Assembly (NCBI GenBank): GCA_903933475.1
Contig: CAIZKE010000298.1
Coordinates: 1-10,727 of the forward strand
DNA from: an uncultured Alphaproteobacteria bacterium
GTDB lineage: Bacteria; Pseudomonadota; Alphaproteobacteria; Caulobacterales; Caulobacteraceae
Reading direction: 5' to 3'
Length of the DNA stretch: 10,727 nucleotides
A model generated the notes under the pieces. The model was not told the origin of the DNA and did not search any database. It was given only the letters and a program-made list of their open reading frames with translations. This document shows positions 1 through 6,564 of the stretch, piece by piece. The position numbers and the translations under genes are program-made. The stretch's first letter is position 1, and each line of letters starts with the position of its first letter.

Positions 1-1
1 C

Positions 2-79
2 GAACGCGGGGCCAAGCGCGCGGCGGCGGCGGGCAACCGCCCTCCGGTTCCCGCCCGGGCCGAGCTTCAGGACGCCTGA
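2..79 (+). CDS. Possible C-terminal tail of a gene entering from the left (partial)
   Basis: Frame 2 of the plus strand is open from the window edge to a TGA at 77-79. It would encode about 25 residues, an Ala/Arg/Pro-rich tail ending in ARAELQDA. If real, it is the disordered C-terminus of a gene converging on the formyltransferase gene and overlapping its stop by 13 bases. Other frames here are also open because of the high GC content, and there is no domain to recognise, so this is only a candidate. Confidence 0.25.
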   Translation, partial: ERGAKRAAAAGNRPPVPARAELQDA

Positions 80-675
80 TCGACGCGGAGGCGGCCTTCG
101 GCCAGGTCGATGAGGGTCCGGGTCATGACCTCGGGCTCCAGGGCGGTGATGCGCTGTTCGAGGGTCTCCGCCGTATCCCCGGCTACCACCGGCACGGACC
201 AGCGGCCGAGGACCCGTCCGTGGTCGTATTCGCCGTCGACGAGGTGGATGGTGACCGCGCTGGCGGGGACCTGGGCGGCGATGACGGCCTCGTGGACCCG
301 GCGGCCGTACATCCCCTCCCCTCCGAAGGCGGGCAGGGGCCCCGGATGGATGTTGAGGATACGGTCCGGAAACCGGGCCAGGACGGCAGGGCCGATGCGC
401 CTCAGATAGCCGGACAGGACCACCCAGTCGGCGCCGGAGGCGGCCAGGGCTTCGGCGAGTTGGCGGTCGGCGGCGTCTGGATCGGCGGCGGTATTGATGA
501 CCTCGTGCGCTATGCCCCGCTCGCGGGCGAAGTCCAGGGCCGGTGCCTTGGCGGAATTGCTGACCAGGAGGACGATGTCGGCGGCCAGCCGCCCTGCCCC
601 CGCCGCCTCCACCGCCGCGCGAAAGGCTGAGCCATTTCGGGAGGCGAGGAAGGCGAGCTTCAGGCGCGGGGTCAC
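67..675 (-). CDS. purN: PurN-like phosphoribosylglycinamide formyltransferase
   Basis: The 202-residue protein is a single formyltransferase fold. PurN enzymes transfer a formyl group from 10-formyl-tetrahydrofolate to GAR in cytosolic purine synthesis. Visible features are the N-terminal strand and SRNGS loop (12-16), the ILNIHPGPLP core (106-115) carrying the catalytic pair N108 and H110, and D151 in GEYDHG, matching the Asn-His-Asp triad of E. coli PurN. Residues 118-124 read GGEGMYG, a variant loop instead of the E. coli-type P-G-L-H-T, so this may be a second PurN class or paralogue. The GTG start at 675 is chosen because it forms a GTGA overlap with the upstream hydrolase stop, follows a strong GGGGGAGG ribosome-binding site, and gives normal family length. 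It is the last gene of the minus-strand operon. The family is sure; that GAR is the real substrate is less so. Confidence 0.85.
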   Translation of the reverse strand: MTPRLKLAFLASRNGSAFRAAVEAAGAGRLAADIVLLVSNSAKAPALDFARERGIAHEVINTAADPDAADRQLAEALAASGADWVVLSGYLRRIGPAVLARFPDRILNIHPGPLPAFGGEGMYGRRVHEAVIAAQVPASAVTIHLVDGEYDHGRVLGRWSVPVVAGDTAETLEQRITALEPEVMTRTLIDLAEGRLRVDQAS

Positions 676-1493
676 GCCCCCTCCCCCAGCTGGTGCTCGA
701 AGCGCAGGCCATCGAAGGCCGCCTCGACGCCGGGCGGCAGGCGGGCGCTGAGGGCGGTGAAGTCGAGGTCGATGTGCATGTTGGTGAGGATCGTCCGCCG
801 GGGCTTGAGGCGCGCTACCCATTCCAGGGTCAGGTCGACATGGGCGTGGGTCGGGTGCGGGCGCCAGCGCAGGGCATCGACGATCCAGGTGTCGAGGCCG
901 GCCAGGGCTTCGAAGGCCTCCTCCGGCAGGCCGACCACGTCGCTGGAATAGGCCACGTCGCCGAACCGGTAGCCGACGGAGCGCAGGCCGCCGTGGTCCT
1001 GGTCGAAGGTGACGACGGGGATGGCGCCGGAAGGGCCGTCCGCCGCCCAGTCCTGGCCATGGGGCGGGATCAGCACAGGGTCGGCGATGCCGGGATAGCC
1101 GCCTTCCCCCTCGAAGATATAGCCGAAGCGGCGGCCCATGGAGGTGAAGGTGGCGGCGTCCATGTGGCAGGGAATGCGTGCCCTCTGGCGGATGAAGAAG
1201 GCGCGGATATCGTCGATGCCGTGGGTCTGGTCGGCGTGGTCGTGGGTTAGCAGCAAGGCGTCGAGGCGCCGGGCGCCGGCCTGGGCCGTCTGCCAGCGCA
1301 GGTCGGGCGAGGCGTCCACCAGGACGGTGGTGGCCTGGGCTGGGTCGGGGGCGGTCCGCCGGACCAGCATGGAGCAGCGGGTGCGGAAGTTGCGGGGGTC
1401 GGCCGGGTCGCACTCGCCCCAGTCGCCGTCGGCCCTCGGCACCCCGCCCGAGGAACCGCAGCCGAGGATGGTGAACTCCAGGGTCCCGCTCAT
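672..1493 (-). CDS. PhnP-like MBL-fold metallohydrolase
   Basis: This is a 273-residue metallo-beta-lactamase-fold protein, probably a cytosolic phosphodiesterase of the PhnP/RNase Z-like group. It opens with the typical strand and glycine loop (ILGCGSSGGVPR, 9-20). The metal signature is LLTHDHADQTHG (81-92), giving H84, H86 and D88. The residue after D88 is Gln rather than the canonical His, with H91 close by. Further likely ligands are H167 (DQDHGG), D185 (YSSDVVG) and H240 (TNMHIDLD). In many alphaproteobacteria this protein follows TatD, as here. The ATG overlaps the tatD stop by ATGA. No clear ribosome-binding site precedes it, so translation is probably coupled. PhnP itself cleaves ribosyl 1,2-cyclic phosphate in phosphonate breakdown, but no other phn gene is present, so I do not assign that function. 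Confidence 0.88.
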   Translation of the reverse strand: MSGTLEFTILGCGSSGGVPRADGDWGECDPADPRNFRTRCSMLVRRTAPDPAQATTVLVDASPDLRWQTAQAGARRLDALLLTHDHADQTHGIDDIRAFFIRQRARIPCHMDAATFTSMGRRFGYIFEGEGGYPGIADPVLIPPHGQDWAADGPSGAIPVVTFDQDHGGLRSVGYRFGDVAYSSDVVGLPEEAFEALAGLDTWIVDALRWRPHPTHAHVDLTLEWVARLKPRRTILTNMHIDLDFTALSARLPPGVEAAFDGLRFEHQLGEGA

Positions 1494-2266
1494 GGCCGGG
1501 GGATCCGGTCGAAGAGGGCGAAGAAGGCGTCCTCGCAGCGCGCCTCGGCCTCTTCCGGGCTCCAGCCGCGCACCGTGGCCAGGCCGGACAGGACGGCGGG
1601 AAGGAAGGCGGGCTCGTTGCGGCGACCGCGGTGCGGGACCGGGGCGAGGTAGGGGCAGTCGGTCTCCACGATGATGCGGTCGGCGGGCATGTCGCGGATC
1701 ACCGCCCGGACGTCCTCGGCGGCCTTGAAGGTGGCGATGCCGGAGACCGAGAACCAGGCGCCCAGGGCCGCCGCCCGGCGGGCCAGCTCCGCCCCCGAGG
1801 TGTAGCAGTGCAGCAGCATGCGGAAGGGCGCCCGGGCATGGGCCGCCTCCAGCATCTGGGTCATCAGGTCATCGGCCTCGCGGGTGTGGACCACCAGGGG
1901 CAGGCCGCTCTCCTGCGCCGCCGCAATGTGGGCAGCGAAGACCCGGGCCTGGATGTCCCGGGGCGACAGGTCATAGTGGAAGTCGAGTCCGGTCTCGCCG
2001 ATGCCCACCACCTTAGGGTCGTCGGCCAGGTCCAGGAGGGTGCGGGGCGACAGGTCCGGGACGTCCTTGGCCTCGTGCGGGTGGACGCCCACCGTGCACC
2101 AGATGTCGGGCGCCTGGGCGATGGCGCGGTTCGCCGGGAAGGTCGTGAGCCGGTCCGAGATGTTGACCATCAGGGCCACGCCGGCGGCCCGGGCGCGGTC
2201 CATCACCTCCTGCCGGTCGGCGTCGAACTGGGGGGCGTGCAGGTTGACGTGGCTATCGATCAGCAT
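1490..2266 (-). CDS. TatD-family metal-dependent hydrolase (YcfH-type)
   Basis: The 258-residue length is normal for the TatD amidohydrolase-superfamily barrel; characterised members are metal-dependent DNases. Ligand motifs in order are DSHVNLH (4-10), GIGETGLDFHYD (88-99, with E91), VVHTRE (125-130, H127), LLHCYTSG (151-158, H153) and ETDCPYLAP (201-209, D203). The first motif is normally D-x-H-x-H; here the second histidine is Asn8, a real departure at a metal ligand. All other ligands are present. The ATG at 2266 fits the family start; longer readings run back into holB. It lies 16 bases after the holB stop with only weak ribosome-binding potential, and its stop overlaps the next gene. 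The natural substrate is unknown. Confidence 0.9.
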   Translation of the reverse strand: MLIDSHVNLHAPQFDADRQEVMDRARAAGVALMVNISDRLTTFPANRAIAQAPDIWCTVGVHPHEAKDVPDLSPRTLLDLADDPKVVGIGETGLDFHYDLSPRDIQARVFAAHIAAAQESGLPLVVHTREADDLMTQMLEAAHARAPFRMLLHCYTSGAELARRAAALGAWFSVSGIATFKAAEDVRAVIRDMPADRIIVETDCPYLAPVPHRGRRNEPAFLPAVLSGLATVRGWSPEEAEARCEDAFFALFDRIPRP

Positions 2267-2282
2267 GGCGCTCAGGTCAGGG

Positions 2283-3281
2283 TCAGGTACGGGCGGCGGC
2301 GCGCAGGTCGGCCAGGGCCGTGAACAGGGCGTCCCCGCGGTCGAGGTTGAGGGCCTCCACCTCCCGGGGCAGGCGGTCGAGGACGGACCAGGCCTCGGCC
2401 AGGGCGTCCAGCCCGCCAATGCCTTCGGCGGCGCGGCGGGTGACGAGGTCGTGCAGCCGGGCTGTCAGGCGTTCGGTCAGCAGGGCGAAGCGCCGGGCGC
2501 CCTCCCCGCCCCGGAACTGGTCGCTGAGATGCAGGGCCAGGGTGCGGTCGAGGTCGGGCAGGCCCTGGATCAGGGTCCGGGCGGCGTCGTCCATCTCGAT
2601 CGCCCCTTCGGCGTACAGGCTCCAGGCCCGGCCCGGCGCGCCGCCGGACATGCGGGCCAGGCGCAGGGCGGTTTCGGCATCCGCGCCGGTCCGTCCCGTG
2701 ATGAAGGCGGCCACCTGGGCCTCCGGGGCCGGGGCCAGCTTGAGGGTCCGGCAGCGGGAGCGGATCGTCCGTAACAGGCGCCCCGGAGCATGGCAGACCA
2801 GCAGCAGGACGCCTCGGGCCGGCGGCTCCTCCAGGGTCTTGAGCAGGGCATTGGCGGCGTTGCGGTTCAGGTCGTCGGCGGCGTCGACGATGGCCACCCG
2901 GTAGGGCGAGGCGGCGGGTGACATGGAGAAGAAGGTGTTCAGCCGCCGGACCTCATCCACAACGATCTCGCGTCGGACCTTGCCGTCGGAGTCCGTCCGG
3001 TCCAGCAGCATGAAGTCGGGATGAGCACCCTGGGACACCAGCCGCGAGACCGGGTCCTGTGGCGCTGCGCCCAGCCGTCCCCGGTCCGGGTCCGGCGCAG
3101 CACCCAGGAGGTGCCGGGCGATGCGGAAGGCCAGGGTCGCCTTGCCCAGGCCCTCGGGACCCGAGATCAGCCAGGCGTGATGCAGGCGCCCTCGCGACTG
3201 GGCGGATTCGAACTCGGCCTCTGCGGCATCCTGCCCGAGGAGGTCGAAGACATCCCGCGGATGCGGCGGCGCCTCGCTCAT
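2283..3281 (-). CDS. holB: DNA polymerase III subunit delta prime
   Basis: This 332-residue AAA+ protein is the delta prime subunit of the clamp loader, which helps place the sliding clamp on DNA. Visible motifs are the N-terminal LHHAWLISGP strand, a Walker A-like loop GPEGLGKAT (41-49), the SxPYRVAIVDAADDLN stretch ending near 139, ALLKTLEEPP (145-154), and the SRC sensor motif (175-177) in RTIRSRCRTL. The C-terminal helical collar (about 205-332) is less conserved. No zinc-finger cysteines follow Walker A, unlike the E. coli protein; as I recall this is usual in alphaproteobacteria. The ATG overlaps the tmk stop (ATGA), and GGGAG lies about nine bases upstream. The neighbouring tmk and tatD genes support the call. 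Confidence 0.93.
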   Translation of the reverse strand: MSEAPPHPRDVFDLLGQDAAEAEFESAQSRGRLHHAWLISGPEGLGKATLAFRIARHLLGAAPDPDRGRLGAAPQDPVSRLVSQGAHPDFMLLDRTDSDGKVRREIVVDEVRRLNTFFSMSPAASPYRVAIVDAADDLNRNAANALLKTLEEPPARGVLLLVCHAPGRLLRTIRSRCRTLKLAPAPEAQVAAFITGRTGADAETALRLARMSGGAPGRAWSLYAEGAIEMDDAARTLIQGLPDLDRTLALHLSDQFRGGEGARRFALLTERLTARLHDLVTRRAAEGIGGLDALAEAWSVLDRLPREVEALNLDRGDALFTALADLRAAART

Positions 3282-3934
3282 GCCCCGCGGTCTCCCAGGT
3301 CCCTGCCAAGTCCCAGGACTGGGCCGGCGGCCCCCAGGACACGGGCCTCGACGGCGTCGGGATCGCCGCTGGCGTCGACGATCCGGCAACGGTCCGGCTC
3401 GGCGGCGGCGATGGCCAGGAACCCGGCCCGTAGGCGGCGGTGGAAGTCCAGGCCCTTGGACTCAAAGCGCGCCTCGGCGTCCGGGCGGCCCAGGGCGCGG
3501 GCGAGGCCCAGCTCGGGATCGAGGTCGAAGACCAGGGTCAGGGCCGGTCGGACATCTTCGAGAATAAAGTGCTCCAGGGCCGAGATAAGGCCGGGATCGG
3601 CACCCCCGGCCGCGCCCTGATAGGCCCGGGTGGAGTCGGCATAGCGGTCGCACAGCACCACGGCACCCCGCTGCAAGGCGGGCTGCAGGGTGCGCTCGAT
3701 ATGGTCCCGGCGGGAGGCGTACATCAGCAGGGTCTCGGTGACCGGGCTCCAGCGGTCAGCCGACCCGTTCAGGACCAGGTTGCGGATGGCCTCTGCGCCC
3801 GGCGAGCCGCCGGGCTCCCGGGTCACCACCACCTCCCGGCCGGCGGCCTGCAGGCGCGCGGCCAGGCGCCGGACCTGGGTGGACTTGCCCACGCCCTCGC
3901 CGCCTTCAAAGGTGATGAAGAGACCGCCGCTCAT
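3278..3934 (-). CDS. tmk: Thymidylate kinase
   Basis: The 218-residue enzyme phosphorylates dTMP to dTDP using ATP in the cytosol. The P-loop FEGGEGVGKST (9-19), TREPGG (38-43) and DRY (96-98, within CDRYADSTRAYQG) are all present. The lid region lies around 148-170 (GRPDAEARFESKG) with arginines at R150 and R156. The ATG at 3934 puts the P-loop at the normal distance from the N-terminus. A GTG at 4009 is in frame but would add 25 residues not typical of the family and overlap the transporter gene. No ribosome-binding site precedes the ATG. Instead a 6-bp GC hairpin abuts the start codon (see the separate entry). The stop overlaps the holB start. Confidence 0.95.
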   Translation of the reverse strand: MSGGLFITFEGGEGVGKSTQVRRLAARLQAAGREVVVTREPGGSPGAEAIRNLVLNGSADRWSPVTETLLMYASRRDHIERTLQPALQRGAVVLCDRYADSTRAYQGAAGGADPGLISALEHFILEDVRPALTLVFDLDPELGLARALGRPDAEARFESKGLDFHRRLRAGFLAIAAAEPDRCRIVDASGDPDAVEARVLGAAGPVLGLGRDLGDRGA

Positions 3935-3951
3935 GGGGCCTGAATGGCCCC
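3935..3951 (-). promoter_or_regulatory. GC hairpin abutting the tmk start codon
   Basis: In the transcript sense, GGGGCC-ATTCA-GGCCCC is a perfect 6-bp inverted repeat with a 5-base loop, and its 3' arm touches the tmk ATG. It occupies the place where a ribosome-binding site should be. No T-run follows, so it is not a standard intrinsic terminator. It could limit tmk translation or partly end the MFS transcript. The structure is seen directly; any role is inferred. Confidence 0.4.
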
Positions 3952-3995
3952 TGCGAGGCGCGCCGTCCAGTGCCCAGGCCGCCCTGCCTGCCCCC

Positions 3996-5333
3996 TCAGG
4001 ACCCCTCACCCCGCTCGTAGCGCCAGAGGGCGTCGCGGTCCGCCGAGAACCTGCGCGCCGCCACGTAGAAGGCGGGAACCGCCAGCAGGGAGGCGGCGGT
4101 CATGACCAGCATCATGTCGGTGATGGGCCGGGCCCGTCCCGCCGCGGCGAAGGCGTCGACCATGAAGCCGCCGATGGTGGTCGAGACCCCCAGGCCCAGG
4201 ACGTTGACGCCCAGGATGAACAGGGCGACGGCCGAGGCCCGGACCTTGGCGGGCGCCAGCTCCTGAATGGTGGAGTAGGCCCCGCCGTACATGGCCGCCA
4301 GCTGGAAGATGCCCGAGCCAATGCCCAGCCAGAAGATCAGACCGTCATGGTCGGTCAGCCGGTAGAGAAACTGCAGGGGGGTCATGGCGATCAGGATCAC
4401 CACGATCAGCATGGAGCGGCCCTGCCCGGTCTTCTTCAGCCACCAGTCGCCCAGGGCACCGCCAATGATGTTTCCGGCCACGCCGACGGTGGCGTACATC
4501 AGGGCGACCTTGAGGAAGAGCGGGCCCGTCTCGAGCTTCAGCTCCTCCTTCCACCAGATCGTGTCGAACTGGGCCGCACCCACGGCCAGGTGCACGCCGA
4601 TGCCGCCCAGGATGGTCAGGAGCAGGGCGGGTGAGCGCTTCAGCGCCGCCATGAGCTCGGGCAACAGGGACAACATCCCGCTTACTGCCTTCAGGGCACC
4701 TTGCCCGGCGTGCGGCGACGGCGGCCGGGTCTCGCGGAAGGTGGCCAGCCATAGGGCGAGGATGAGGCCCAGGGCTCCGATCAGCAGGAAGCAGTTTCGC
4801 CAGCCGATGACGGGTCCGAGGGAGGCCGCCACGAGGTAGGCCAGCCCCGAGCCGAGGGGCACGCCCGCGTAGTACAAGCCCGAGGCAAAGCCCAGCTGGC
4901 GGGAGGGGAACCTGTCGGCGATCATGGACAGGGCGGTGGGCGTCAGGGTGGACTCCCCCACCCCGATCAGGACGCGCGGGACGGCCAGGGAGGCAAAGCC
5001 CTTGGCCAGGCCTGAGGCGGCGGTCAGCAGGCTCCAGAGCCCCACGCCGAAGGCCGCAAAGCGCGGCCGGTGCACGGCGTCCGCCATCAGGCCCATGAAT
5101 GGGCTGAGGATCCCGTAGAGAAGGGTGAACATGATCCCCGTGAGTAGGCCGAACTGGCCATTCGACAGGCCGAGGTCCTTCTTGATCTCGGGGCCGAAGG
5201 TCGGCAGCAGCTGCCGGTCCAGGATGTTCAGGACGTTCAGCACCATCATGAAGACCAGGAAGGCGTAGGCACCCCGGGTCGCCGTCTCCACGCCATTGCC
5301 AGCCGCGCCGCCGGTCTCTGCGCCAGGTCCCAT
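3996..5333 (-). CDS. Spinster-type MFS transporter
   Basis: The 445-residue inner-membrane protein has about 12 predicted helices. The first hydrophobic segment (about 22-38) leads into NILDRQLLPTFGPEIKKDLG (36-55), typical of the spinster-like MFS group common in Caulobacterales and sphingomonads. Motif A lies in the loop between helices 2 and 3 (GLMADAVHRPRF, 81-92), and PRVLIGVGES (119-128) is in helix 4. A soluble central loop spans about 198-235. QELAPAKVRASAVAL (357-371) matches the conserved second-half loop of the group. The ATG at 5333 is favoured over one 23 codons upstream because GGGGAGGAG sits about six bases before it. It may feed into the tmk operon, 61 bases downstream. The substrate cannot be predicted. 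Confidence 0.88.
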   Translation of the reverse strand: MGPGAETGGAAGNGVETATRGAYAFLVFMMVLNVLNILDRQLLPTFGPEIKKDLGLSNGQFGLLTGIMFTLLYGILSPFMGLMADAVHRPRFAAFGVGLWSLLTAASGLAKGFASLAVPRVLIGVGESTLTPTALSMIADRFPSRQLGFASGLYYAGVPLGSGLAYLVAASLGPVIGWRNCFLLIGALGLILALWLATFRETRPPSPHAGQGALKAVSGMLSLLPELMAALKRSPALLLTILGGIGVHLAVGAAQFDTIWWKEELKLETGPLFLKVALMYATVGVAGNIIGGALGDWWLKKTGQGRSMLIVVILIAMTPLQFLYRLTDHDGLIFWLGIGSGIFQLAAMYGGAYSTIQELAPAKVRASAVALFILGVNVLGLGVSTTIGGFMVDAFAAAGRARPITDMMLVMTAASLLAVPAFYVAARRFSADRDALWRYERGEGS

Positions 5334-5348
5334 TCGATCTCCTCCCCG
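5331..5348 (-). promoter_or_regulatory. Strong ribosome-binding site deciding the MFS start
   Basis: On the minus strand, GGGGAGGAG is followed by ATCGA and the ATG at 5333-5331. It is the best Shine-Dalgarno match near any start on this strand and rules against the longer reading from 5402. Confidence 0.75.
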
Positions 5349-5437
5349 GAGTGTGTTTTCTGACAGACAGATTGGACGGCGGAGGGCCGAAGTGTCCAGC
5401 ACCCATCTCGCCCTTCTGGCGGGCTGCGAATCCCCCT

Positions 5438-5445
5438 GCTATAGC
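5438..5445 (+). promoter_or_regulatory. Candidate -10 element of the tRNA-Ser promoter
   Basis: GCTATAGC ends nine bases before the mature tRNA and matches 7 of 8 positions of the Caulobacter housekeeping -10 consensus GCTANAWC. No good TTGAC -35 box is seen upstream; TTCTG at 5414-5418 is the nearest candidate. The position suits a tRNA promoter. Confidence 0.45.
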
Positions 5446-5454
5446 CGCCCCTCC

Positions 5455-5544
5455 GGAAGGGTGGCCGAGTGGTTTAAGGCAGCGGTCTTGAAAACCGCCG
5501 TGGGTGAAAGCTCACCGTGGGTTCGAATCCCACCCCTTCCGCCA
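5455..5544 (+). tRNA. tRNA-Ser(UGA)
   Basis: This is a 90-base class II tRNA with an encoded CCA end. The acceptor stem is GGAAGGG (5455-5461) with CCCTTCC (5534-5540), followed by G and CCA. The anticodon stem GCGGT/ACCGC (5482-5486, 5494-5498) holds loop CTTGAAA with anticodon TGA at 5489-5491, which reads UCA and other UCN serine codons. The long variable arm (about 5499-5518) forms GGTGA/TCACC, as expected for serine. The T arm is GTGGG-TTCGAAT-CCCAC. It diverges from the MFS gene and starts 121 bases from that gene's ATG. Confidence 0.97.
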
Positions 5545-5590
5545 GGCCCCAACGCGGTCGGAGGTCGAGGCGTCTGGTCCTGCCGCTACC

Positions 5591-5683
5591 CTGGCTCGCC
5601 TGCATTCCCTATTGTCCGCAACTGGCCATATGCCTTGCCCTCGCCTGGAACCCCAGAGAGCTGAAGGTCTTGCTAGTTATGAC
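5591..5683 (+). repeat. Duplicated leader, copy A (orphan)
   Basis: This segment aligns with 6565-6658. By eye, 60 of 73 aligned bases agree between 5611-5683 and 6585-6658, with a single 1-base gap; the 20 bases before are weaker (about 60%). The match covers a TTG(T/C)CCG-N13-GCCT(T/A)GCC core, a shared TCGCCTGGAAC block, the AGAGAGCTGAAGGTC ribosome-binding region, and ATGAC. In copy B that ATG starts a gene. Here the similarity ends just after it, and what follows does not resemble the membrane protein. It is either a relic of a duplicated gene or a regulatory leader reused for the fasciclin gene. Confidence 0.75.
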
Positions 5684-5805
5684 TGGGCCGAGTGCCAGGC
5701 TCTCTCCACCCACAGGCCGAAGGTCCAATCCAGATACTGCTGGGCCAGCCCTGGACCGGCGCTGCATTCCGGCACGTCGCCTTGCGATTGCAAGACACCG
5801 CCCCC

Positions 5806-5834
5806 ATGTCCGGCTTCGCATGCCGGGCTATCCT
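5806..5834 (+). promoter_or_regulatory. Candidate promoter of the fasciclin gene
   Basis: ATGTCCG (5806-5812) and GCTATCCT (5827-5834), 14 bases apart, loosely fit the Caulobacter -35/-10 pattern and would place the transcript start about 25-30 bases before the ATG. A 7-bp inverted repeat, ATGCCGG/CCGGCAT (5820-5826 and 5836-5842), brackets the -10 and could be an operator. Both matches are weak. Confidence 0.25.
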
Positions 5835-5871
5835 GCCGGCATTGCATGCCCCTCCGGGCTAAGGACACATC

Positions 5872-6423
5872 ATGACATCTGCCAAGCCGCATTCTCGCCG
5901 CCAGTCTTTGAAGGCCGCCCTGTTCGCCATTGTCGCCGCCGGCCTGACGGCCTCCGCATTGCCGGCGCTCGCCGCGCCGAGCGCCAACATCGTCGGCACC
6001 GCCGCCGGTTCGGCCGATCACACGACGCTGGTTGCTGCCGTCAAGGCCGGCGGTCTCGTCGATACGCTCTCGAGCACGGGCCCGTTCACGGTCTTCGCCC
6101 CGACCAATGCCGCCTTTGCCGCCTTGCCGGCCGGCACTGTCGACACCCTGTTGAAGCCGGAAAACAAGGCTCAGCTCCAGTCGGTGCTGACCTATCATGT
6201 CGTCTCCGGCAAGCTGATGGCCAAGGACGTCCTCGCCGCGATCACGGCCGGCGGTGGCAAGGCTGTCGTCACCACCGTCCAGGGCGGCAAGCTGACCGCG
6301 TCTGTGATGGGCGGCAAGGTCATGCTGACCGACGCCAAGGGCCGCGTGTCTCACGTCTCGACCGCCGATCTGGATACGACCAATGGCGTCATCCACGTCG
6401 TTGACAACGTCCTGCTGCCGTAA
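5872..6423 (+). CDS. Secreted fasciclin (FAS1) domain protein
   Basis: The 183-residue protein has an N-terminal export signal and one FAS1 domain. FAS1 proteins are extracytoplasmic and often mediate adhesion or matrix interactions; the bacterial roles are mostly undefined. The signal has Arg9-Arg10 in SRRQSLK, close to but not matching the Tat motif (Ser where Phe is usual), then a hydrophobic stretch (15-30) and an ALA-A cleavage site after about residue 34. The domain shows TLVAAVKAGGLVDTL (52-66), the H1 motif PFTVFAPTNAAF (71-82), YHVVSGK (108-114) and the H2 motif GVIHVVDNVLLP (172-183), ending with the domain. AAGGA lies seven bases before the ATG. The gene appears to be a single transcription unit with its own terminator. 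It sits between the two copies of a repeated leader. Confidence 0.93.
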   Translation: MTSAKPHSRRQSLKAALFAIVAAGLTASALPALAAPSANIVGTAAGSADHTTLVAAVKAGGLVDTLSSTGPFTVFAPTNAAFAALPAGTVDTLLKPENKAQLQSVLTYHVVSGKLMAKDVLAAITAGGGKAVVTTVQGGKLTASVMGGKVMLTDAKGRVSHVSTADLDTTNGVIHVVDNVLLP

Positions 6424-6448
6424 ATCTGGCGACATCGCGTAACGATTG

Positions 6449-6478
6449 GGGGCGGGCCGGCAACGGCTCGCCCCTTTT
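6449..6478 (+). terminator. Intrinsic terminator of the fasciclin gene
   Basis: GGGGCGGGCCG (6449-6459) pairs with CGGCTCGCCCC (6464-6474) over 11 bp, with one G-U pair, closing a stable GCAA (GNRA) tetraloop, and is followed directly by TTTT. It starts 25 bases after the TAA. This is the clearest terminator in the window. Confidence 0.9.
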
Positions 6479-6564
6479 GGTTTGGCGAGCTTTGAAAACG
6501 CTCTGGACAACGGCGTTTCCGCATTGGGCGACGCCTTTCCAGCTTGGACTTGACGCCGGCCCGT

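Larger units (their letters stand above)
5545..5871 (+). other. Gene-free stretch upstream of the fasciclin gene
   Basis: These 327 bases hold copy A of the duplicated leader (5591-5683), a CTTGC-GATT-GCAAG inverted repeat (5781-5794), and an ATGCCGG...CCGGCAT inverted repeat (5820-5842) around a possible promoter for the fasciclin gene. No convincing coding region is seen. The open frame beginning at the ATG in copy A continues out of frame across the fasciclin gene and resembles no protein. Confidence 0.6.

Noticed and set aside
676..1413. Open frame fused upstream of the PurN-like gene, giving a 448-residue product
   Set aside because: The extra part is Arg/Pro/His-rich, has no domain, and lies antiparallel-in-frame over the MBL hydrolase gene on the same strand. 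The GTG at 675 with its strong ribosome-binding site explains the gene.
5646..5671. GGAAC in both leader copies as the -35 box of an ECF sigma promoter
   Set aside because: No CGTT-type -10 element lies at the needed 16-17 base spacing in either copy.
5679..6404. Open frame beginning at the ATG in leader copy A and crossing the fasciclin gene
   Set aside because: It is out of frame with a clear FAS1 protein, is Arg/Pro-rich like other shadow frames, and does not resemble the membrane protein that follows copy B.
6496..6518. AAACGC-N11-GCGTTT inverted repeat after the fasciclin terminator
   Set aside because: Only six pairs with an 11-base loop and no T-run; the strong terminator just upstream explains transcript ending, and no role for this one is supported.
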